The notes beneath the pieces are model-generated. The model was given only the letters and a program-made list of their open reading frames with translations. It did no database searches and was not told the origin of the DNA. This document shows positions 22,134 to 33,382 of a DNA stretch of 64,000 nucleotides, piece after piece. The translations under genes and the position numbers were made by a program. Each line of letters begins with the position of its first letter. The first letter of the stretch is position 1. This DNA is from Lycium barbarum (Eukaryota > Streptophyta > Magnoliopsida > Solanales > Solanaceae). The stretch is from positions 95,501,777 to 95,565,776 of the forward strand of contig NC_083338.1 in NCBI RefSeq assembly GCF_019175385.1, given 5' to 3'.

Positions 22134-24886
22134 TTACAAAGGTACAGACAAACGGCCTTGAGTCCAAAAGACAAAAAGAAATACAAGGCTCCTAAGCCTA
22201 ATCTTCACCCGAGCTCTCAGCATCACCCTCGGGGTAGCTATCCGACTCCTCAGGATCATACTCGGCCTTCGCCTCTGCTTCAATCCCCTAGCCTCCTCGA
22301 TTAGATCAGAAAAATCTATTCCGGTGGCCTGAATCACTTGAAGAGTCTCCCTTTAGGATAAACGCCGCATATATTCAGCCAGAACATCGCTAACCCTCTC
22401 GGCAGCGGTCACGTCAGATTTATACTGAGCCAACATGCTGTCGTATCCTAAGATTTGGCCTAGGGCTTTGTTATGTTTAGCCTGCAGATCGGTAATATCC
22501 CGGCTAAGGCTATCGCGCTCCGATTCGGCCTGGTTAAGTTTTAATGGAAGTTTGACAGCTTGCTCCGACATTACTTGGAGTTGCTCCTTGAGAGAATCCT
22601 GCTCGGCGAAAGCACCAATCATCTTTTCTTTAAAGATATTGACCTCAAGTTTGATCTTGTTCAGTTCTGCCCGATGTTGGTCGATCTTGGTCACATAAGA
22701 CCGGGCCTGAGAAGGAGTAACGTTAGCATCGGTTGTTAACGATTTATTATGAACCTCGAAAGCCCTTACCTTCTATGCTAACCGGTCATGCTCCTGTTTG
22801 GCCTCGGCAGCCTCTTTCTAGGCCGCTGCCAGATCTGACTGAAGGACGGAGGGGTCGGAAAGGCTCGAGATATACTCCAGTTTCTGCCCGTAAAGATCCC
22901 TGAGCGCATCCGCATCCTGAGTCTTCTTCTTAAGCTCCTCCTTGAGACGGTCCACCCCTAACCTAAGTCGGTGGAGCCTTGTGTGATGGAGCACAGAGGC
23001 CTAAAAAAGGAAGAGAAGAAATTGTTAGGATGAGACAATAAAATAAAGTTAAGCGTAAAACAAAGGGAACAAAACGTACCCGATTCAAAGCATGCTGAGC
23101 CTCGTTGAAAAGGCAGGATTTGCTGACCTCCATAATTTTCTTCTGATCTTTTTCGGTCACCAGAGGGTACAGGTAGCTGGCCACCCTGACCGGCCCCGAC
23201 AGCATGTTTATGTCGGCTGGCACCATAAACGAGACCTGGCTTTTGCGTTTCGGGCCTGCGCTGGGGGTCAGGAAAATTTTCTCCAATCGGGGGCTTGAAT
23301 TGACACCGAAGTGACTGGTGACAGGGATTGATAAATGTTCGAATCCCGAACAACCCGTGACTGGGACATCACCTTTCTCGATTGAATGGCTAGATATCTC
23401 TTCTGGTGCCACAGCTTGTATTGGAAGGACGGAGCCTATACTCTATAAAGGCGGAATATAAGGTACCGTCGAGCCCGATGCGTAAGGCGCAACCCTATTT
23501 ACACCCGCTGGTCTTGGGACATCATTGTTTAAGCCCATTGACTCCTATTTCGAACTCTCCACCAAAGGTGGAGTGGTTTCTGTCGAGCTCTTCAGCTCTT
23601 GCTTGATATTTTCGTTGGATGGCCGACGCCTGACTGACGCCTGGATTTCGTCATCAGAGTGATTCTTAAGTAGGTCAATGACATCGGTATCCAGAACCCG
23701 TGCTCGGGCACTTTATATAGAAGGCTCCTCGATGGTAAGCCTCGATCTTTTACTGATCTCAGAAGAGGCGCGAGAAGATTCAGAGGACTGCCTTTTCCTC
23801 TTCTCGATCTTATCCCCTCAGCGGCCTTTCCCCCGATTTGATGCTGAGTAGGGGGCTTGGGAGAATGTCCCTGGCCAGGAGCTTCGATGTTCGCTTTATC
23901 GGCAGGGGCCTCTTCATCATCCTGTCCCCGGATTTTAATGGCCTTCGACAGGCCTCCAAAAGGAAAAAAGGACGGAATAAGCATACCAATCGTGGCGTAA
24001 TACTATGGAACAACACCACGGTGAAGGACCCACTATGATTCTCGGCCTCCCATCTGGATCGGGATAACACACGCTAGTTGTGCTCGGCGTAGGTTAACTG
24101 AGAACAAATGTTCCCAACCCACTCATCCATATTAGCAACCGCGCTAAGAGTTCGAGAGATTGCTACGTGCACATGAACAAAATTGAGAGTTATTGCAAAT
24201 TAAATATCACAGATACAACCGGGGTATTTGAAACGAAGTCCACTTACGAGTTAGGTTCCATTTCTCAGGAAACGACATCTTGTCGATAGGAATCAGATGC
24301 TCGGTCCAGACCCGGACAAACCTCCCCTGCCCACCTCGGTCCCTATCTTCGTCAAGGCTAGAGAAAGGAGCTTTCTTTGCTCGCTTCGTGAGCTTAATCA
24401 TGACTCCCCGAAATACTCGGGGACTATATAACTGGAAGAGGTGACTAACTGTGAAAGGTTCGTTCATATTCATTGTAAAATAACAGAGGAGTACTACGAT
24501 CCTCCAAAATGAGGGATGGATCTGACTGAGGCATATTTCGTACTTCTTTCAAAAGTCCACAATCACCAGATCAAGCGGACTAAATATGAAGGGGTAGGTA
24601 TAAACACTCAGATACCCCTCCACATAGGTCGTTATGGCTTCAAATTGGTCAGGAATAACAACCTCCATATCTTTCCAACCACAGTCTTCTTTAACCCGCT
24701 CGAGCTTATTTGAGGGAATCGTGCATAGATAACCCAATATATCAGCACCCCGATCCCCCTGTTGGGAAGGTTTCTCGACCTTGAAATCCCTAGTCGCTAT
24801 ATAATCGGATGGGATAAAATCCGACAATACGGCTTCCGGTTTAGGAGCCGAGTCTCACCGGCCTTAGTTTTGGAAGACCTGGTCAT
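22134..24886 (-). pseudogene. Antisense spliced gene in the Tat 3' region: plant transposon-type N-terminus, coiled-coil C-terminus
   Basis: A minus-strand gene opposite to gag-pol. The start is the ATG at 24,884-24,886 (MTRSSKTKAG), about 185 bp below a TATA box at 25,070. Exon 1 carries EGYLSVYTYPF, then MNEPFTVSHLFQLYSPRVFRG, words I associate with the 'putative gypsy type transposon' (Transposase_28-like) domain found beside plant gypsy elements. Exon 1 ends at 24,248 before a GTAAGT donor; a clear acceptor (GCACGTAG) gives exon 2 at 24,162 (AISRTLSAVANMDEWVGN), so one intron is 85 bp. Later exons include a hydrophilic linker (23,960-23,600) and a strong coiled coil (22,694-22,353, many heptads of leucine and charged residues), then an acidic tail. 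Stops inside exon 1 (near 24,549) and in the tail indicate decay. Function unknown; a regulatory or accessory role is only inference. Confidence 0.65.
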
Positions 24887-25069
24887 TGTTTTGAGAATAA
24901 CAAGGTACAAAGATCTGTATGAAGGTTTGAAGATCTAATGAAGACGTGACGTTGAAAATATGAATGTAAGAATGTATAAATATATGAAGATATGCGTATT
25001 CAAGTACTCGATGGTAAAAATTTTAAGGGTGAAAATTCAGAAAGTGAAAAAGTGAAAGGGAAAGGTGAT

Positions 25070-25077
25070 CTTTTATA
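25070..25077 (-). promoter_or_regulatory. TATA box of the first antisense gene
   Basis: Minus strand TATAAAAG (plus CTTTTATA) stands about 185 bp upstream of the ATG at 24,886. The region between is AT-rich and ORF-free, as expected of a leader. The second antisense gene has the same arrangement (39,058). Confidence 0.55.
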
Positions 25078-25332
25078 GGCGGGGGTTGAGATGTTTGGCA
25101 TTCTGTAACCGACCCCCCACCCAACCAGATTACGACGAGTGGTTGGTGTCAGAGCGACATGACGGATGGGACTTTGATCCTATCCATTCACGAGAAGCGT
25201 ATGGGAGAAGAAACCAGACCAGGCTACAAATGCATTCGAGAACCAAGGAGGATGAAGCCATAGCCGCCTTCGATTCCCGGTTAAGTTATATAACACTCTT
25301 TTATGGATCAATGATCCCGTAACCAAGGTTTC

Positions 25333-28300
25333 TGTTATACCCTATTTTAACCGGAGTCAAAATAGTTTATAACATCCCAGTAATTTCGGGGTTAATTAAA
25401 GTTAAGGGAGTCGCCACCTAATTATTTATGGTGAATTAGGGCACCTAAAGTTCATTAAAGTTATTTTTAAAGTTAACTTTGTTTTAAGGTCTACGAAACC
25501 AAATGATTCTAGGTACGGGTTCAACTAATTTAAAGGGAAGGTATTAGGCATCCTTTAAATTCCATTAATAATGGTTAACCGACCGGACTTAATTAATAAG
25601 GCTAAAATGTAGATGTAACATTTTACAATATTTAAGAAAATATCTTTGTAAGTATTGCTAAAGTTATTGATAGATATCTAAGAATGTTATTAAAAATAAG
25701 ATTTGCAGAATAATTTGCATCAAAGGGGACTTCAAATGCTATTTAAAATAAACTTATAAATATTGCTAAGGCTTTAAATAATAATCCTATTCGAAATAAA
25801 ACTCGCAAAATATAATAATTTGTATATGAGTAATACCCTTTAAGAGAAGACTTAGCAAATTTGAACTTGGGATAAAATTATATTATATGAGTATGGTGAT
25901 GTCGAAAAGAAATCTAGGCTTACTTTGTAAACATGATGCAAAAAATGTGAGTCTCTTTCTCCTTTTATTATTAACTATATTTAGCTAAAGAAATATGCGT
26001 GGTTGATTCAAATTTGAAAAGTTATCTATAAAATATACTTGAGTTCATACTTACGTCTTAGTGACGTTTCAAAATTTTCTAAGATAATAAGTATAAAACG
26101 TTCTCTTAATTCAAAATAGATGTTCACGGCTTCACGTCCTTGAAGATCAATTGTTTTAATAAGAGTGAATACTATAAGTATTATAAACAATTTTAGAAAT
26201 ACATATAATAAAATAAATAAATAAAAAGAACAAAAACCGGTGGAATTAACTAATAGTTTTCCTTAAAGCAACTATCCATTGTTTCTAAAACTATCCATAC
26301 TAATTCCCTATAATTCTTATAAGCTAAGAGGCAAAAAAAAATAAAGTGTTCGTCATACAAGCCAAATAAAAAAAAATACACAACGAAAAATAAGATAGAG
26401 GGAAAGAAGAACGAATGGATCAGTCCATTTTTAGGACCACTGCTGCAATCTGTTTTGCTATTGGGCTTTGGCCCAGAAAATCTTTTTTATTTTCTACTAC
26501 GGGTGGGCTGGATACGAGAGGAGGAGATCACGTTGGGCTTTTAGCCCAACACCGAATACGGAGGAAAACGAGTCCTTTGGACTCGTGCGCGATGGTCATG
26601 CACAAAAAAAATGAAAGAAAAGAATTAGTGTGAAATCAATAAACAAGGCTAGACATAATGTAAACTCAAAGAAAACAGATCGATGGTTTTTATACACTAG
26701 GTATATTTGAGTATACTTACAATGTAAGAACATATAAACCTTAACAAGTGCAGTACCGTAGCATGTTTTAACAATAAAATATAGGAGCCTGTTTGAACTA
26801 AGTTAACAGAGAAGTAAGAAACTTGAATGCAGCAAGCAGACATGGGGAGACCCGAATAGGGGCTCAACACTTAGCAGGAATGTATTCGGAAAACATCTAC
26901 GGACGTACTGTAGCAAAAGAAACTCAGCAACTCACGGTACTCTCAAACAGAATACATACCAGCATTCATACAGAGATTTAAGAAAGAAAATGCAGGAGAG
27001 GACACTTGAACAGTTCTTGCATATGCCATTTAGAATCAGATTCAATTTTATGCTAAAGGAAGGTACTTATCTATCTTAAAGGGGAGAAGGATACAGGATT
27101 TATACGGGAGAGCATATATATGATTCTAACATAAGACGACACCTCATATGAATCCCAACGCTCTCTCACTGTTTAAGTATTACCCAATGCAAGTCTTTAA
27201 CTTAATTCATGCTAAGTATAGATGCTCAAAGTAAACATCAACAGAGCCAAAGAAAAAAAGCAAAGATGCAAAGTTCCCATAAATTGACTGTGATTATGCA
27301 CTTTAACCCAAATAAGAGATGAATTTAAAGACATTATAATAGGCCTAATCTAGCTAATTTAGTATTCAATTTAAAATCAACACTTTGAACACACATCAAT
27401 CATACACATCTTATACTAGTCATGGGACATCTCAAAGCCTCTCAACCATCACTGAACCAGAACAACAAATTTCCAAGACATCAATATATCACCATTAGTC
27501 ACATGCAAGAAACACAATTTACAATATGGTATTTAACAATATTAATAAGTAATAATTTGGATCAAAATAGGATTTGAAGTTATTGCTACTGTATTCCGTC
27601 ATAACAGGATCTGACTCCTTGAACAGAATTGCAGAGGAATGCCACTATCCAGAGTTTACTAAACCAGAACAAAATAGACAACCTATCAATTGAACTGCCT
27701 AACCACATGCTGATTCTTGATTGAACAGGTTTTAGACTAACAATACCATATGGAAACAGGTCATGAAGGCTCTTTAAACATATTTAAACTAATCATATAA
27801 GAACACATAACCTAAACAGGACTGATATACATTTCAACCTGACTAACAACACTGTCATTATACTATTCAATCTACATGGTTACATCTAAGAGGGTTAAGA
27901 AACAGGACAATAAGTCTAAATACATACTAATCTCATATAGATAAACAACAAAAATGTAAGACCCACAACATTAAGTAAACAGCTTAGTTATAAACTAATC
28001 TAAGAGTAACTCGCATATTTAACTAAATAACAGACATACTACGTAATTAACTTTAAACTAAACACATAATTGCTACTAAAACAAACACAAAGAAACTACA
28101 GAAATTTAGAAGAGGGGAAAGGCAAGAAGATTACCTTTTTCGGGTGCAGTGAACGGGGCGTCGACGGCCTCGAATCTACTCTCCGTTATGAACCGATTCG
28201 AAACTCGAGTCAAAATTTAAAATGCTTTTGTCGTAGTTAAAGTTCTTTTGCCGAACAGCGATGAAAGCTAATCGAATCATGAAATTTATCTTTCATCAGA

Positions 28301-29236
28301 AATTCATATTTCAACAGAAGTGTTTTCTGATTTGAAGAGTTCAAGACGAGATGAAAGAAACTCAAAATTTTATAAAAGAAAGAAATACTCCGTATCACCC
28401 CCCCCCCCCCCCTTAGTATTCTATTTTTTTCCTCCCTTCGGCTGAGGCTTTAAAGCCCTTTTATAGTAGACCAACTAGGGTTTTCACTCATTTTTGCGCG
28501 GGATTTGATGCGGGATAGCCGTTAAAAATCAAAAACCGAATCTCTAAAGTTGATTTCTTCCTCAAAAAATCAGAAAGTGATTTGGCCCTTTGTGTTGTGA
28601 TCGTTGAAGATAGGAGAGAGGGAGACGTTTATTGGATGTTGATCTGGAGATATTCGAAAATGGGTCTGTTTAAAATCTGCCATGGCTGTGGCAATATAAC
28701 TTCTTGTTTGAAAGAGGAAAGGATGATGGAGTGAGGCGTGAAGAGAGAGGTTAGAGAGAAGGCTGTGCGTATTGCACGAAAATGGGGTGCTTTAAGACCT
28801 GCCATTGTTGAGGCAAGTGAAGCTTTTGTTGAAAGAGGAAAGAAGGGAAAAAGAGGGTTGTGCGGCTGCTGTGTTTTTTGGTGATTAAGGGACTTAGGGC
28901 CTTAATTTAGATAGTGGGCCGCCGGGTTGGGTAGAAAGTAATGGGCTGGTTTGGGCTCAGTTGGTCCGAAAGTGTGGGCTGGTGGAGTTAATGAATTTGG
29001 CCCTTTTCCTCCTTTAATAATCTATTTGGGCATTTTCATCTTAATAATTTTGGACTAGAATTAACCACTTGCAAATACAAGTTCTTATTAAAATAAATAA
29101 CCGTGTAATAAATATTTGAAAGTATTAACATAGTGTTTTGTTAAGTAAATTTGAAATAACTCGTCCAAATTATTAACGATCAAGAGGCGCAGATAAATTA
29201 ATTGAAGGAAAAGTGAGACAAAATTGCGTGTCAACA
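25333..29236 (-). repeat. LARD 3' LTR (left copy), 3904 bp
   Basis: On the plus strand it runs from TGTTATACCC to GTGTCAACA, so the transcript strand starts TGTTGACAC and ends GGGTATAACA. Near-identical to 33,383-37,276. It contains a run of 15 C at 28,398-28,412. Small ORFs (for example 72 codons at 26,415) occur in both copies, but nothing suggests translation. Confidence 0.88.
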
Positions 29237-29399
29237 GATGCCGCTCTTCGACCGGAGACGATGTAAGAGTTTTCGGGCAAAGAAGTTGACGTAGTAGCCA
29301 ATTTTGTTCCGACCAAAAAACGTGAACTTGGAAGAACTTGAGAAAATGGAGTTAGGAGAATTGGTAGAAAATATTATAGGGGCAGAAAGGAATTATGGC

Positions 29400-29462
29400 C
29401 GAACCCAGTCTCGAGTTGCCTACATATCTCGGGTTCTATGAGAATCAAACTGTATGTAGTTC
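29400..29462 (-). repeat. TACGTA motif, copy 1 of 3 in the LARD body
   Basis: Plus-strand landmarks are GCCGAACCCAG, then TTGCCTACATATCTCG, then GAATCAAACTGTATGTAGTTCG. It is the most diverged of three related blocks; the others are at 31,683-31,745 and 31,779-31,845. The block has an inner inverted match between CTACATA and TATGTAG. Confidence 0.6.
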
Positions 29463-29904
29463 GAAAGAAGTGAGTCGACACTGACACTACGCTTTTGCCC
29501 CAGTGTTGAATTATGGTGAGACTGGGATATAGTAAAGCCACAAGATTGTGAAAGGAGTTGATTGAGTAGAGTTTTAACAGCGGATATGAAAGAGAAATTT
29601 TAGATAACCCACGTATCACATGTTTGTGGACGTAGGCGGAGTCGAGTTCGAGAGTAGATCCGTGACCTTTGCTTGTGAGTTTGATATTCCTCTTCAGCAA
29701 ATTTGCCCCAGTTCACTGCATAAGATAAAGTTCCTCGATTGTACTTTCTGTCAAAACTGAAATTCATGTCAAAATTAGTAATAAAGTCTGGGGTAAAGTT
29801 GAAACTGTAAAACTTATAAAGATTGTAAAGTGATAATAAATATAAGTGTGAAAGTGAGGATGAAGCCGTGTGTCTTATAATGAGGCAGTGTGGCCAAATG
29901 TTGT

Positions 29905-30760
29905 CTCTGATTGTCTTCGGGGACTTGAATGAATGCGTGATGTTTTTACTGAGGATGTAATAATATCTCTAGTTGTATTTGGAGACTTTAATAATAATAA
30001 TAAGGCCTCCGGCTGTCTTTCGGGACTCGATGATAAATGATGTCTGTGAAATTTTAAGGTAAAGTCGTTAAAGTAGGTAAAGTGGATGATAAAGTAAAGT
30101 AATAAAGTAGAGACTAAAGTAAAAGTGTAGTCATTTGGCTTATGCAGATGAGGCCGTGTAGCCATGTGATGTCTCCGGTTGTTTCGGGGACTCGATGATA
30201 TCTGTGAAATTTAGGTAAAATTATTAAAGTGAAGTAAGAGTGCAGCCGTTTGGCTGATGAAAATGAGGCTGTATAGCCATATGATATCTGCGGTTGTCCT
30301 CGGAGACCTTATGAAGATTCCCGTAAAGTCCGGGGTAAGGGCGTTTAAAGTAGATAAAGTGAATGATGTCTCCGGTTGTCTTCGGAAACTTGATAAAAAT
30401 TCTCATAAAGTCCGGGGTAAAGTCGTTAAAGTTGGTGAAGTAAATGATATCTCCGGTTGTCTTCGGAGACTTGATGCAAATTCCCGTAAAGTCCGGGTAA
30501 CGTGGTTAAAGTAGGTAAAGTAAATGATAAGAATGTAGCCATTTGGCTTATGCATATGAGGCTATATAGCCAAATGATGCCCCGGTTGTTTTCGGAGACT
30601 CAATGACAATTCCGGTAAAGTTCAGGATAAAGTCGTTAACGTTGCTAAAATGAATGATAATTGGTAAAGTAAAGTGATAGTGTAGCCGTTCGGCTAAAGC
30701 AGAAGATGCTAAATAGCCGAATGATGCCTCCGGTTGTCTTCGGAGACTTAATGTTGATTC
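29905..30760. repeat. Interspersed minisatellite with a stem-loop core, about nine copies
   Basis: The core CTCCGGTTGTCTTCGGAGAC and variants occur near 29,909, 29,971, 30,009, 30,173, 30,290, 30,370, 30,452, 30,584 and 30,731, at 40-160-bp spacing. Between cores recur GTAAAGTCCGGGGTAAAG and TTAAAGTNGGTAAAGT, and in half the units GCCNTNTGGCT. CTCCG and CGGAG in the core can form a 5-6-bp stem with an eight-base loop. Confidence 0.75.
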
Positions 30761-31339
30761 CTGTAAAGTTCAGGGTAAAGTGGTTAAAGTTGGTAAAGTA
30801 AACGATAAGAATGTAGATTCCTGTAAAGTTCAGGATAAAGTCATTAAAATTGGTAAAGTAAATGATAAAGCCGAGAGGGGAAAGTAATAGTGTAGCCATT
30901 TTGCTACTGATGTTGATAAGATCGTGGTAAGCCCAATTAATGACGTCTTCGGTGTAATCCTGATTTAATTCGTCTTCGATCTCGACAACCGACAAAACTG
31001 GCGTATCTGTTAATAAAGTCATAAAGTTATTGTGATAAAAAATGAAATTAAAGATAAATATGGAAATAAAGCCGCTTGGCTTTTAAGGCGAGGCCACAGT
31101 GAGCCAAATGATGCTTTTCGGCTGTGATTGATAGACTTGACTGTTGGTCTCGCGATCTTTTAATTCCTGCACTCAAAGAAAAATTCTTAGTTTGGGAGGG
31201 GGGAAGTTGATTCGTGTTGACTCGAAGCTTGACGTTGTTGGCGCTCCATTCGTCTTGTTTGTTTGGATCTTGTGATCTCCGTTCAAGCCTCGATAGATGA
31301 ATAGTAGTGAAAATGATTGAAAGAGAGTGTTTCATTTGA

Positions 31340-31500
31340 AAAGTATATATGTGAGTATATATATAAGGAAAGATATATATGTAAGTATATGTATATAAGG
31401 AAAGATATATATGTAAGTATATGTATATAAGGAAAGATATATATGCAAATATATGTATATAAGGAAAAATATATATGTAAATATGGGTATATAAGTTGTA
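31340..31500. repeat. TATATGTAAGTATATG-type tandem repeat
   Basis: About five copies of a 29-32-bp unit containing GTATATAAGGAAAGATATAT lie in tandem with few changes, inside the LARD body. Confidence 0.8.
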
Positions 31501-31682
31501 AATATTTCTGCCAACTTCAGATTGTGATTCTTCTGAAACGATTGAAACGTCATTTGTCTATAATACTTCCTCTCTGGTAGCCTTAATCTTGTCGATGTCC
31601 AACTCTTCTCTTGTCTAATCTTTCAAAATGTGCCCTAGTTTTGAGGCTCAGAAGGGTATGCTAAACTTATGTTGTGGTGTGA

Positions 31683-31745
31683 CCGAACCTTATATAGGTT
31701 GCCTACGTATCCCGCCAAGAAATCAGGTCAGCGTAGTTCTGTAGG
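31683..31745 (-). repeat. TACGTA motif, copy 2 of 3 in the LARD body
   Basis: ACCGAACCTTATATAGG, then TTGCCTACGTATCCCG, then AATCAGGTCAGCGTAGTTC. Shared with the block at 31,779-31,845 at most positions. CTACG and CGTAG face each other across about 30 bp. Confidence 0.7.
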
Positions 31746-31778
31746 TTCATAAAAATGGTTTGAAAATTTCAATAAAGG

Positions 31779-31845
31779 GACCGAACCCGATGTGGATTTC
31801 CTACGTATCCCATCACGAGAATCAGGTCAGCGTAGTTCGTACAGT
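31779..31845 (-). repeat. TACGTA motif, copy 3 of 3 in the LARD body
   Basis: ACCGAACCCGATGTGG, then TTCCTACGTATCCCATC, then AATCAGGTCAGCGTAGTTCG. It lies about 96 bp after the previous copy, so the two form a short tandem pair. Confidence 0.7.
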
Positions 31846-33360
31846 GTGTTAAAGGAAAGGTTGCAAACTAGGCTGTCTAACCTAATGTCGTCCTTCGATT
31901 TCTTCTTGACTGATAGCTTTTGTGTCGTTATCTATTGGCTGTTTCAATTTCTTCCAAGTGGAGTCTTGTCTTGTCCTCTAATTTCTTTGTTATTCTCTCG
32001 AGATGTATGTTATTCATTCGTTCATCATAAAGTTGGCAGATTTGATAAATAAAGTAGAAAATAACAATAATAGATGGTTAAGGAAAATCAGAAATGCATT
32101 CATAGTTTTTGCAATTTAAGCTTTCAAAAGATGAGGCAAAGCAACAAAAGTTTTGAGCATGATTCAAGCCTCAATTTTAAAATCAAGTTTTCTACATGTT
32201 CAAACTACCAAGACTCCTGGCGAACCAGTGACAGAGTAAGAGTCCAATTCTTCAAAGTCTCTCCTGGTTCGGCACCCCGGATGGTCGGTATCTCAGTGTC
32301 AACACGAATCAACTCTTTTTGGGGATATAAGAACATAAAAATGCAAATGATGTCAGTCTCATAACATATAGAGTCAAGTAAGTCATGTAGCAAATAATTC
32401 ATCAAATAAAGTCAGACAAGTTGTCAAACAAATGTAAACGAGTATATGAAACAATAACGCGTCCTAATATGCATGTGACCTCTTTGTGCCAGAGGTGGGC
32501 CTAACGTTTGTTTGAAGGGCAAAGTGTGCCATAATACGTCATCCCATTGCTTTTGGTTAATTAAACAAAGTGTATTTCCCCAAAATAAAGTACAAAAGTA
32601 ATGTAATATTTATTACATGTCAAATGAGTACAACATAAAGTGTTTCCTAATCTAAGTAAAGTAAATACAATTTCCCATGTCTAACTTCTAGCTCCAGTTT
32701 GTGCTGTCCTTGATCTTCGTCATTTGTTGTACTCCAATGTAAATCCATACCTGTCATAAAAACGTTAGTTATCCCCTCCCCCCTAAATTTTAATTAATTA
32801 GAGAAAATAGTCGATATTCAGGCACAGTTATCCCTCAAACATGCACATAAAGTATGATGATTGTCACTTGGGGTCGTGAACCCACTTGGACGTTTGGGTA
32901 AAGTCATCTAATGGGCTTAATACACCAAGGGTATTAAACCTCTTAGGTAATGAAATGTATGCTCCTAATAAAGGGTGTTGGTTTAGCTCTATCTTAGGCT
33001 GACTAAGAGTTGACTTCCTATGACACAAGGTTCCCCCAAGTGGACAACTTGGGAGTGGAAAGTCCGTGGCTGTCGACTGCACCGCCGATCGACTAAATCC
33101 ACAAGATCAATCCAACTAAAGGGTAATTTAGTAGTGCACGTCCGCGAAACCGCTTTAAGTGTGTGGATTTGTGTGAATTTTCCAGGAGTGGAGGAAAATG
33201 AAACGGAATGACAGTTTATATCAAAACAGTAACATTTAAACAGTTTATATCAAACAAACAGTTAATAGTATGTAACAAACAATTAACAACAAATAAAGTA
33301 ATTAAAATAAGCACACAAAGCCTATTTAAACTAAGTCTGTTATGGTTAGAACCTAAGTGT

Positions 33361-33379
33361 GTCGCCAGCGGAGTCGCCA
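33361..33379 (-). other. LARD primer-binding site
   Basis: On the minus strand TGGCGACTCCGCTGGCGAC starts three bases after the LTR end (33,383). It is one substitution from the TGGCGACTCCGCTGGGGAC site common to Ogre-type elements, and it fixes the element on the minus strand. Confidence 0.8.
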
Positions 33380-33382
33380 AGC

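Larger units (their letters stand above)
29237..33382 (-). other. LARD internal region, non-coding
   Basis: There is no gag, protease, RT or integrase word on either strand. It contains a stem-loop minisatellite (29,905-30,760), a TATA-rich 29-32-bp repeat (31,340-31,500), and three copies of a CTACGTATC...CGTAGTTC motif (29,400, 31,683 and 31,779). The remainder is unstructured. Such content is typical of LARDs, which keep only packaging and priming signals. Confidence 0.8.

Noticed and set aside
26415..26633. 72-codon ORF present in both LARD LTRs (also 34,460-34,678)
   Set aside because: Its preservation is explained by the young age of the LTR pair; no start context, domain or coding bias is seen.
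29875..31022. Minus-strand ORFs with repeated YFTNFNDFTLNF
   Set aside because: They are translations of the LARD minisatellite; no start context or family match.
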